DNA of 12,128 bases from the NCBI GenBank assembly GCA_034430175.1, contig DAOUFI010000037.1, forward strand, positions 1 to 12,128, read 5' to 3'. Below the pieces are notes generated by a model, which saw only the letters and a list, made by a program, of their open reading frames with translations, did not search any database and had not been told where the DNA came from. The translations under genes and the position numbers were made by a program. Shown one piece after another: positions 6,676-12,128 of the stretch (the stretch's first letter is position 1; each line of letters opens with the position of its first letter). Source of the stretch: UBA6107 sp034430175 (GTDB lineage Bacteria; Chloroflexota; Anaerolineae; Anaerolineales; Anaerolineaceae).

Positions 6676-7389
6676 CTACGCGTTTTGGTTTTTCCAAAGC
6701 GCGTTGTAGGCAATGATCGCTACTGCCACATATGCACAGGTCTTGGGGATCATCAGTATGCCTACCATTGGGTATCGCTGCGCGAACAGAATGACCGGAG
6801 TATAGAACGCGAATGAAATGACAATGCTCCAGCCTATCCACTTAAAGGTGCAATCATTGATTTTGTAGGATGAATACAGGTAAAGGCCGATTACCCCAAG
6901 TCCCTGAATGACCAAAAGACTGTTACGCAGCAGGCTGGCAGTTTGCGGGATGACCAAGCTGTCCCAATCATTAGCAGGTAGCGCCATAAAGATCAGACGC
7001 ACAATACCGATTGCCAGCAGGAAGTAGGTAAACCAGCTTGCCTTCTGGTTGAAACGTTCCATCCATATGTAAACCAATACCATGTAAAACATGGTCACGG
7101 TGTAGGCGGTCATCATACTGCCAACGCCAGTCAAAGCCATCGGTGTGCCCAGCACCATCACTTGCTTGTCAAGAGTGTTCATCAGATGTGCCACCACCCG
7201 AAAACCGACGTGGCCGGTGTCTCCGGCAGCTAGTAATATGAAAGAGATCAAGAATAGCCGGGCGAGACTTTTCTTCTCTGCTTCCACTCTGGAGTACCGG
7301 GCGGCCATCAGGATGACCAGTCCCCAAACTACCAATAAGTACAGAACGTTGAACGCGGTCTCGAAGATCGCTACGAGGTTACTATCCAC
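6676..7389 (-). CDS. Seven-helix membrane protein of unknown function, TetR-controlled
   Basis: Encodes 237 residues from the GTG at 7389. Seven hydrophobic segments appear at about 12-30, 44-68, 86-109, 119-138, 155-174, 184-203 and 211-230. Helix 2 carries an unusual polar motif, AAGDTGHVGFR at 54-64, with Asp57, His60 and Arg64 one helical turn apart. Other membrane charges are few. I do not recognise the family. I choose GTG 7389 because GGAG (complement of 7399-7402) is nine bases upstream; the TTG at 7398 touches that site with no spacing. The start overlaps the tetR stop by 8 bp, which indicates coupled translation. Under such a repressor a transporter, efflux or sensor protein is plausible, but nothing in the sequence decides between them. 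Confidence 0.78.
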   Translation of the reverse strand: MDSNLVAIFETAFNVLYLLVVWGLVILMAARYSRVEAEKKSLARLFLISFILLAAGDTGHVGFRVVAHLMNTLDKQVMVLGTPMALTGVGSMMTAYTVTMFYMVLVYIWMERFNQKASWFTYFLLAIGIVRLIFMALPANDWDSLVIPQTASLLRNSLLVIQGLGVIGLYLYSSYKINDCTFKWIGWSIVISFAFYTPVILFAQRYPMVGILMIPKTCAYVAVAIIAYNALWKNQNA

Positions 7390-7957
7390 TTTTTTCAACT
7401 CCTTTTAAGAAATAATGGGTCAGTTTTTTAGCAATGGCAGAATTTTCCATTTTCAATTCGACTGCCTTGCCAATGAAATTGTTGACAGTGCCAAAAAAGA
7501 TCAATGCGAGCGAATGAGGGTCGTCTTTTACCAATTTTCCTTCATCGATACCTTTTTGCATAATTGAGATCATCGGATCGAACATTTCATTACGGAATGC
7601 GTCACGGATTACCGCCCGGCTTTCTTCACCGTGGATGTGTTCGCGGTCATGCACCAGTCCAGTATATTCAGCTTGGAAGTTGTCCAAAAAACAGGCTGCG
7701 ATACGGGTCAGGCGTTCTTCCAGAGAGCCGGGTTGCTGAATGGATGGACGAAGCTCCCGTAATTTGTGCACAAGTACCTGGACATAGAGATCTTCTTTAT
7801 CCTTGAAATAGTAATAAAGGGTGGGCTTGGTGATCTCGCATTGCAGGCACAATTCATCCATGGATAAGCCGCGGTACCCCTTTTGTTGGAAGAGCAGCCA
7901 GGCCGTCTTCAGGATCTTTTCAGCATTCGCGTTTGAAAGCTTATTTTCTTTATTCAT
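7382..7957 (-). CDS. TetR-family transcriptional repressor
   Basis: Encodes 191 residues, the usual size. The N-terminal helix-turn-helix is at about 31-51, with LSMDELCLQCEITKPTLYYYF and the family-typical LYYYFKDKEDLY. Residues ~70-190 form the all-helical ligand and dimerisation domain, whose ligand cannot be read from sequence. AAAAGG (complement of 7963-7968) lies five bases upstream of ATG 7957. It is the first gene of a two-gene leftward operon with the seven-helix membrane protein. Two matching palindromes overlap its own promoter at 7990-8017, so it very likely represses itself and its partner until a ligand releases it. Confidence 0.93.
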   Translation of the reverse strand: MNKENKLSNANAEKILKTAWLLFQQKGYRGLSMDELCLQCEITKPTLYYYFKDKEDLYVQVLVHKLRELRPSIQQPGSLEERLTRIAACFLDNFQAEYTGLVHDREHIHGEESRAVIRDAFRNEMFDPMISIMQKGIDEGKLVKDDPHSLALIFFGTVNNFIGKAVELKMENSAIAKKLTHYFLKGVEKSG

Positions 7958-7974
7958 TCAAACCTTTTCTTTTA

Positions 7975-7990
7975 TATACTGTATAGTATA
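7975..7990. promoter_or_regulatory. TetR operator 1 (TATACT-N4-AGTATA)
   Basis: TATACTGTATAGTATA is an inverted repeat with perfect 6-bp arms and a 4-bp centre. It lies just downstream of the -10 box of the tetR promoter and covers the predicted start site near 7983. Its arms are identical to those of operator 2. Confidence 0.75.
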
Positions 7991-8017
7991 TTATATACTA
8001 TTTAGTATACATGTCAA
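7990..8017 (-). promoter_or_regulatory. Perfect-consensus promoter of the tetR operon
   Basis: On the minus strand TTGACA (complement of 8012-8017) and TATAAT (complement of 7990-7995) are separated by 16 bp. Both boxes match the sigma-70 consensus at all six positions. One palindrome fills the spacer and another covers the start site, so the strong promoter is likely held off by TetR. Confidence 0.82.
7994..8009. promoter_or_regulatory. TetR operator 2 (TATACT-N4-AGTATA)
   Basis: TATACTATTTAGTATA has the same arms as operator 1 and a different centre. The two sites are 19 bp apart centre to centre. This one lies between the -35 and -10 boxes of the tetR promoter, where bound protein would block polymerase. 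Confidence 0.75.
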
Positions 8018-8037
8018 GACACGCGATAAAAATGACC

Positions 8038-8069
8038 TTGACAAAGGTATTTTTTAAGTGTGTTAGAAT
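8038..8069 (+). promoter_or_regulatory. Promoter of the maf-PBP-rsgA operon
   Basis: TTGACA (8038-8043) is perfect. TAGAAT (8064-8069), preceded by TGT as in an extended -10, lies 20 bp downstream, a long spacer that the extended -10 could tolerate. Transcription would start near 8076, only about four bases before the maf ATG. The TetR palindromes end 28 bp upstream of the -35. Confidence 0.5.
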
Positions 8070-8079
8070 AAAAATCACT

Positions 8080-8748
8080 ATGTCTGAGTTTAGTTTTGTA
8101 TTGGCTTCGAATTCACCCCGACGCAAAGAGCTGTTGGACCTGCTTGGCGTAGAATTTACGATCCGCCCGGCGGACGTGGATGAAACTGAGAAGATCGGCG
8201 AAGACCCCCGAGCTTACGTTCAGCGCCTTGCCGTGGCTAAAGCACGAAAAATGTCGAGTTCAGCCGGTTTTAAACAAATCGTTCTGGCAGCCGATACCAC
8301 CGTCACAGACGGTAAAGTGATCTTAGGAAAACCCGCCAATGCTGCCGAAGCGCGGTTGATGCTGCGAAAATTGCGCGGACGCGTCCATTTCGTCCACACC
8401 GCGATCGTATTACTCGCGCCGGCTAGTGGACGGTCAGCGACTGACCTTTGTTCCTCACGGGTCCGCATGCGCGCTTATTCCGATGATGAGATCGAAGCCT
8501 ACATACAAACTGGCGATCCTCTTGACAAAGCCGGCGCTTACGCGATCCAGAATGAAGCGTTCAATCCGGTGGACCAATTCAAGGGTTGTTTCGCCAGTGT
8601 GATGGGATTGCCTCTTTGCCATGTGGAAAGGAACCTCAAGCGAATGGGCTACGGCGATCGAAAAGAGCTTCCTTTTCGATGCCAAAAGAAACTCTCCTAT
8701 AACTGTCCGATCTACCAAAGAGTCCTAAATGGGGAAGATGTCGGATAG
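8080..8748 (+). CDS. maf: Maf-family nucleotide pyrophosphatase
   Basis: Encodes 222 residues. Maf proteins hydrolyse non-canonical or modified nucleoside triphosphates, such as dTTP/UTP or methylated forms, to monophosphates. Motifs: ASNSPRR at 9-15, AADTTV at 70-75 with Lys84 in ILGKP, and GDPLDKAGAYAIQ at 145-157. I take ATG 8080 because family homology begins there; the open frame back to 8011 runs through the promoter. No Shine-Dalgarno site precedes the ATG, and the predicted start of transcription is about four bases upstream, so the mRNA may be nearly leaderless. A C-terminal tail of ~25 residues beyond the Maf core holds Cys201 and Cys209. It is followed after 27 bp by the penicillin-binding protein gene, probably in one operon. 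Confidence 0.92.
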   Translation: MSEFSFVLASNSPRRKELLDLLGVEFTIRPADVDETEKIGEDPRAYVQRLAVAKARKMSSSAGFKQIVLAADTTVTDGKVILGKPANAAEARLMLRKLRGRVHFVHTAIVLLAPASGRSATDLCSSRVRMRAYSDDEIEAYIQTGDPLDKAGAYAIQNEAFNPVDQFKGCFASVMGLPLCHVERNLKRMGYGDRKELPFRCQKKLSYNCPIYQRVLNGEDVG

Positions 8749-8775
8749 ACACCGGTTTGTTACCCGGAGGTTACC

Positions 8776-10935
8776 ATGAAAATCAAAAATATAGTCATTG
8801 TGATTCTGCTATTACTTATGATTACATCGTGCACCGGCAATGGGGGAGTAAGTAGTGAATTGCCAACGCCGGTGGTCAACACCACCAGCACACCGGATGT
8901 TACGACGACTGTAAAAAATTTCCTTGATAAATGGAAAGCGGCGGATTACGCAGGCATGTACGCTATGCTGGCACAGACCAGTAAGGATGCCATCTCTGAG
9001 GTTGATTTCACTAAGAAATATACCGACGCCACAAACAGCCTGACAATGACAAGTTTGGAGTATGGAATTACATCTTCATATACAGGAACTGCGTCGGCGA
9101 ATGTTGGTTACCAGGTGAACTTTACGACCAGTCTGTTTGGAGTTATTCAAAACCAGATGGAGATGAACCTGGTGCTGGAAAACGGCGCCTGGAAGGTGCA
9201 GTGGGATACCGGTCTGATCATGAAGGAACTGGCGGGTGGGAATTCATTGCTACTGAACATCACCCATCCCAGCCGTGGCGACATTCTGGATCGCAACGGC
9301 GATTACTTGGTAACACAGACCGACGCGGTCGCACTTGGCATCGACCCCAATAATGTTTCCAGCAATAGTATCTCCCTTCTCATCCAGGAACTGGCAGAGA
9401 TGACCAAGAAGCCGATCAATGTAGTCGAACAGCTTTACCAGGATGGGGCAAATAATGGTGACGCATACATTGCCATCGGTGAGGTGTCGAAAGAGGTTTA
9501 CGACAAATACGCCACAACCATGGAGAACATCCCGGGCTTTGTGATGAATGAATATAATTCCCGCTACTACTACACAGGCGGGGTGGCATCGCAGGTGATC
9601 GGTTATACACTCAGCATCTCAGCCGATAACTACGACTACTATCGCAAACTGGGTTATGCCGGTGACGAAAAAGTGGGCACAGCGGGGATCGAGAAGTGGG
9701 GCGAACAATACCTGGCCGGCGTACCTCAAGCGGATTTATATGTAATGGCACCCGACGGCACCACGGTCACTCGTCTGTTGCACGTCGATCCAAAGGCAGC
9801 TGATACTATCAAAACCACCATCGACAAAAATTTGCAGATTCTGGTTCAAAAAGCCTTACTTGGTTTCAAAGGCGCAGCTATCGTGATGGATGTAAAAACT
9901 GGTGAGATACTGGCAATGGCCTCTTCACCGGCTTACGACCCAAATCTTTTCCAGACCGCGAATTACAATAGCCAGTGGCAATTGAATAATCTGATCAATG
10001 ACACCGACTTACCTATGTGGAACCGGGCTGCTCAATCCTCTTACCCGTTGGGCTCTGTCTTCAAGATCATCACCATGTCTGCGGCATTGGAATCGGGGAT
10101 GTATAAACCCGATACCATCTATAACTGTACCAGTCAGTGGACAGAAATGGGCGTCCCCTACAATGACTGGACTTATGACAAGGACCTGCCCCCATCGGGT
10201 GAATTGACACTTATCCAGGGATTGATGCGTTCGTGCAACCCCTACTTCTATCATATTGGACTGGATCTTTACCGAAACAAGAGTGCTACTTACCTGTCTG
10301 ATATGGCACGCGCTTTTGGCTTAGGATCGCCAACCGGAATCGATGCCGTGGCAGAAGATTCTGGCGCGATCAACGATCCCACTGGTGACGGCGATGCATT
10401 TCAAATGGGCATTGGTCAGGGTAATATGCTGGTCACGCCGCTTCAGGTGGTTGATTTCATCGCGGCTATAGCCAATGGCGGAACGCTCTACCGTCCGCAA
10501 GTAATTCAAAGTGTGGTGGATGTTAATGGAAATACCGTTATCGACTTTGAGCCGGAAGTTCGTGGCAAGCTTCCGATCTCGCAAACCACCCTGGACGCTG
10601 TTCGTGAAGGCATGAAAGAAGTGGTCAACAACTCGAAGGGTACCGCCTACAGCAAATTCCTTGGATTGAATATCGCTATTTATGGAAAGACTGGAACAGC
10701 GACAACCTCGGTAGAGGATCCCCACTCCTGGTTCGCGGGTTATACGGCGGAGAACCGAACCGACTTGCCCGATATCGCGGTGGTAGTCGTTCTTGAGAAT
10801 ATGGGTGACGGCTCAGCTTACGCGGCCCCGGTCTTCAGACGTATCGTTGAAGACTATTTCTACGGTGCTCCGCAAGCAGTATATCCCTGGGAGCTGACAT
10901 ATTACTATACAAAAACGCCTACGCCGAAGGAATAA
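8776..10935 (+). CDS. Class B penicillin-binding protein with MecA-type N-terminal domain, lipoprotein
   Basis: Encodes 719 residues. A lipoprotein signal peptide ends in ITSC with Cys19 as the lipidated residue, followed by a Thr/Pro-rich linker. Residues ~42-150 look like the NTF2-like MecA N-terminal domain. The PBP dimer domain follows, starting with PSRGDILDRNGDYL at 165-178. The transpeptidase domain (~365-695) has all three active-site motifs: SVFK at 427-430 with nucleophile Ser427, SCN at 486-488 and KTG at 638-640. Such enzymes cross-link peptidoglycan outside the membrane; members of this domain class include the low-affinity PBP2a, but beta-lactam affinity cannot be read here. GGAGG is five bases before the ATG. 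The gene is middle in the maf-rsgA run. Confidence 0.93.
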   Translation: MKIKNIVIVILLLLMITSCTGNGGVSSELPTPVVNTTSTPDVTTTVKNFLDKWKAADYAGMYAMLAQTSKDAISEVDFTKKYTDATNSLTMTSLEYGITSSYTGTASANVGYQVNFTTSLFGVIQNQMEMNLVLENGAWKVQWDTGLIMKELAGGNSLLLNITHPSRGDILDRNGDYLVTQTDAVALGIDPNNVSSNSISLLIQELAEMTKKPINVVEQLYQDGANNGDAYIAIGEVSKEVYDKYATTMENIPGFVMNEYNSRYYYTGGVASQVIGYTLSISADNYDYYRKLGYAGDEKVGTAGIEKWGEQYLAGVPQADLYVMAPDGTTVTRLLHVDPKAADTIKTTIDKNLQILVQKALLGFKGAAIVMDVKTGEILAMASSPAYDPNLFQTANYNSQWQLNNLINDTDLPMWNRAAQSSYPLGSVFKIITMSAALESGMYKPDTIYNCTSQWTEMGVPYNDWTYDKDLPPSGELTLIQGLMRSCNPYFYHIGLDLYRNKSATYLSDMARAFGLGSPTGIDAVAEDSGAINDPTGDGDAFQMGIGQGNMLVTPLQVVDFIAAIANGGTLYRPQVIQSVVDVNGNTVIDFEPEVRGKLPISQTTLDAVREGMKEVVNNSKGTAYSKFLGLNIAIYGKTGTATTSVEDPHSWFAGYTAENRTDLPDIAVVVVLENMGDGSAYAAPVFRRIVEDYFYGAPQAVYPWELTYYYTKTPTPKE

Positions 10936-10946
10936 ACAGCGAATCA

Positions 10947-11855
10947 ATGACAGAGGCAGAACTGACAGGTAGGGTGGTACGATGCCAATCCGGTTTCTTT
11001 ACGATCCGGGTGGGAGAACAGGTTATCACTTGCGGAATCCGAGGAAAACTCAAACGCCGCAAGATTCAGGGTGATATCCTTGCGATCGGCGATGAGGTAG
11101 CTATTACGGTGCTGCAAGATGGCAGTGGGGTGATCGAAGAGATCCTGCCGCGTCACTCACAGCTTGTACGCCTTGACCCAACACCCCGCGGAGAATACTG
11201 CCAGATTCTGCTCGCCAATGCCGACCAGATCATACCGGTTTTTGCCTGTACCAATCCCGAACCCCATTTAAGAATGTTGGACCGCTTTTTGGTGATCGCT
11301 GAGAAGCAACACCTGAAAGCGGTCATTGTTGTTAACAAGATCGACCTGCTAAACCTTGAAAAAGCCAAAGGAATGTTCGCGGTTTATCCCAAACTGGGTT
11401 ACCCTGTGATCTTCACATCCGCGAAGGAAGGTCTGGGGGTAGAAGAACTCCGTAAAGTTTTGAGCGGAAAAATTTCAGCGCTCACCGGACCATCTGGAGT
11501 CGGAAAATCAAGTTTGCTGAACGCGCTTCAACCGGGGTTGGGTGTAGCTGTCAACGAAATTGGCTCAGTCACCAATAAGGGCAAGCACACAACCGTCGTG
11601 CGTGAAATCTTCCCTCTGACTGGAGGTGGTTTTGTAGCTGACCTGCCGGGTCTGCGCAGGCTGGCTCTCTGGGACACCCAACCGGAAGAGTTGGATGGGT
11701 ATTTTCCCGAATTGAAAGACCTTGTGTCTGAATGCCAGTTCAACGACTGCACTCACCGCAACGAACCTGGATGCGCAGTGCTACGGGCGGTTGCCGACGG
11801 ACGGGTGGACCCGGCCAGATACGAATCTTACAAGAGATTAAGATTTGGTGAATAA
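10947..11855 (+). CDS. rsgA: Ribosome small-subunit maturation GTPase RsgA
   Basis: Encodes 302 residues. RsgA (YjeQ/YloQ) is a circularly permuted GTPase that checks late 30S assembly. Order: N-terminal OB-fold (~5-68), then NKID at 130-133 (G4), TSAKEG at 157-162 (G5), the P-loop GPSGVGKSS at 181-189 (G1), GKHTT at 212-216 (G2) and DLPGL at 232-236 (G3, usually DTPG). The C-terminal zinc motif is Cys263, Cys268, His270 and Cys276. All key elements are present. The start lies 11 bp after the PBP stop; the nearest purine-rich site, AAGGAA, is ~15 bases upstream, so translation may depend on coupling. Only a weak AT hairpin follows the gene. Confidence 0.95.
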   Translation: MTEAELTGRVVRCQSGFFTIRVGEQVITCGIRGKLKRRKIQGDILAIGDEVAITVLQDGSGVIEEILPRHSQLVRLDPTPRGEYCQILLANADQIIPVFACTNPEPHLRMLDRFLVIAEKQHLKAVIVVNKIDLLNLEKAKGMFAVYPKLGYPVIFTSAKEGLGVEELRKVLSGKISALTGPSGVGKSSLLNALQPGLGVAVNEIGSVTNKGKHTTVVREIFPLTGGGFVADLPGLRRLALWDTQPEELDGYFPELKDLVSECQFNDCTHRNEPGCAVLRAVADGRVDPARYESYKRLRFGE

Positions 11856-11875
11856 TCCCTTAAAATTCTCATAAT

Positions 11876-11896
11876 AGATTAAGAGTTTACTAATCT
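11876..11896 (+). terminator. Weak AT-rich hairpin after rsgA
   Basis: AGATTA (11876-11881) and TAATCT (11891-11896) form a 6-bp stem with a 9-base loop, followed by only TTTG. It starts 21 bases after the rsgA stop. It is low in GC with a short U-tract, so it may be a poor terminator or chance. Apart from this, I see nothing in the spacer from 11856 to the promoter at 11934. Confidence 0.25.
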
Positions 11897-11933
11897 TTGA
11901 ACTCCAAACCGCGTGATAAAAAACACTTACTTG

Positions 11934-11962
11934 TTGACATCAAGAATTATTAGAGTTAATAT
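11934..11962 (+). promoter_or_regulatory. Promoter of the right-edge gene
   Basis: A perfect TTGACA (11934-11939) and TAATAT (11957-11962) have an ideal 17-bp spacer. Transcription would start near 11969, giving a leader of about 130 bases before the ATG at 12100. A second -10-like TATAGT (11962-11967) overlaps it. Confidence 0.65.
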
Positions 11963-11968
11963 ATAGTA

Positions 11969-12010
11969 ACGTGGGGCAGGTAATCGGGCTTGCCTCCGTG
12001 TACCTTTTTT
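11969..12010 (+). terminator. Terminator-like hairpin in the leader, with an alternative fold
   Basis: Fold A pairs ACG and GGGGCA (11969-11971, 11973-11978; U11972 bulged) with TGCCTC and CGT (11991-11999). It ends five bases before six U residues (12005-12010). Fold B pairs AGGTA (11978-11982) and CGG (11985-11987) with CCG (11996-11998) and TACCT (12001-12005), and abuts the U-tract directly. The two share bases and exclude each other, as in attenuators. It starts at the predicted transcription start. Pairing was done by eye without energies. Confidence 0.4.
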
Positions 12011-12071
12011 GAAAGACAATAATCCGCGCCAATAAGGATTATGCCTTGCATATGCACAGGCAACGTCTTTC
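12011..12071 (+). ncRNA. Structured 5' leader element with a three-way junction
   Basis: P1 is GAAAGAC (12011-12017) with GTCTTTC (12065-12071), seven perfect pairs. It closes two hairpins. P2 is ATAATCC (12019-12025) with GGATTAT (12036-12042) and a 10-base loop. P3 is GCCTTGC (12043-12049) with GCA and AGGC (12054-12056, 12058-12061), C12057 bulged, loop ATAT. P2 and P3 directly adjoin and could stack; one base joins P1 to P2 and three join P3 to P1. The element ends about 20 bases before the ribosome site at 12091-12096. This layout is typical of cis-regulatory RNA. I could not match it to purine, TPP, SAM, c-di-GMP or other known riboswitch cores from memory. Confidence 0.45.
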
Positions 12072-12099
12072 GTATCATCCAATTCCTTGAGGAGGAGAC

Positions 12100-12128
12100 A
12101 TGAAGCAAAATCGTTTCTATGTAGTACT
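12100..12128 (+). CDS. Start of an unidentified gene, cut by the window end
   Basis: Only nine codons are present (MKQNRFYVV). The start is firm: GAGGAGGAG (12089-12097) lies just upstream of ATG 12100, and a promoter and structured leader precede it. The basic, then hydrophobic beginning could be a signal peptide or membrane anchor, but too little is visible to name a product. Confidence 0.65.

Noticed and set aside
7390..7398. TTG start for the seven-helix protein at 7398
   Set aside because: The GGAG site touches the TTG with no spacing, whereas GTG 7389 is nine bases away and gives a typical 8-bp overlap with tetR.
8011..8079. Longer Maf N-terminus starting at 8011
   Set aside because: The extra 23 residues run through the TTGACA and TAGAAT boxes and do not resemble Maf; homology begins at the MSEFSFVLASNSPRR start.
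10321..10725. Antisense open frame of 134 codons inside the PBP gene
   Set aside because: It lies opposite strongly conserved transpeptidase sequence and has no ribosome site or family features; likewise other frames opposite guaA, rsgA, the CitE-like gene and the FHA gene.
11969..12071. c-di-GMP-I (GEMM), TPP, SAM or purine riboswitch in the right-edge leader
   Set aside because: Short look-alikes such as GCCTCCG occur, but the required conserved cores and their order are absent.
1..12128. CRISPR array, tRNA, rRNA, toxin-antitoxin or phage-defence genes
   Set aside because: No regularly spaced repeats, clover-leaf sequences or defence-type proteins were seen on either strand.

Overview
The window reads as a chromosomal segment of mixed gene content. 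It is probably from a Chloroflexota bacterium of the Anaerolineae type, or a metagenomic relative. That assignment is an inference from the look of the proteins and the maf / penicillin-binding transpeptidase / rsgA gene order; there is no rRNA or other marker gene to confirm it. Genes are tightly packed, GC content looks near 50 %, and Shine-Dalgarno (SD) use is mixed: several genes have clear GGAGG sites, while maf, rsgA and the FHA gene have none.

Left edge (1-882): two tandem terminal-repeat-like units ending in CTAACA look like the end of an insertion sequence whose body lies outside the window. Next come a leftward small secreted protein with its own promoter and terminator, and a terminator for the next gene. 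Region 883-2503 holds a leftward membrane protein of the DUF3267 / putative zincin type (HEGFH) and, divergent from it, a CitE-like HpcH/HpaI-family lyase. The lyase gene overlaps the next leftward gene tail to tail by 13 bp.

Region 2491-6537 is a leftward purine block: xpt (xanthine phosphoribosyltransferase), guaA (GMP synthase) and a membrane-anchored FHA-domain protein. Xpt makes XMP from xanthine and GuaA converts XMP to GMP, so the first two genes form a direct salvage route. No purine riboswitch fits upstream of xpt.

Region 6631-8017 is a self-contained regulatory module. A TetR-family repressor gene is followed, with an 8-bp overlap, by a seven-helix membrane protein of unknown function, and the module ends in a strong terminator. 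Its promoter has perfect TTGACA and TATAAT boxes. Two identical-arm palindromes (TATACT-N4-AGTATA, 19 bp apart) lie in the spacer and just downstream of the -10, which is a textbook autorepression layout.

Region 8038-11855 is a rightward run of maf, a MecA/PBP2a-like lipoprotein penicillin-binding protein, and rsgA (ribosome maturation GTPase). It looks like a housekeeping operon. The right edge (11856-12128) holds a good promoter and a ~130-nt leader with a hairpin plus U-tract followed by a compact three-way-junction fold. It precedes a gene of which only the first nine codons are present. This leader is the most interesting undescribed element here. No CRISPR array, tRNA, rRNA or obvious defence system was seen.
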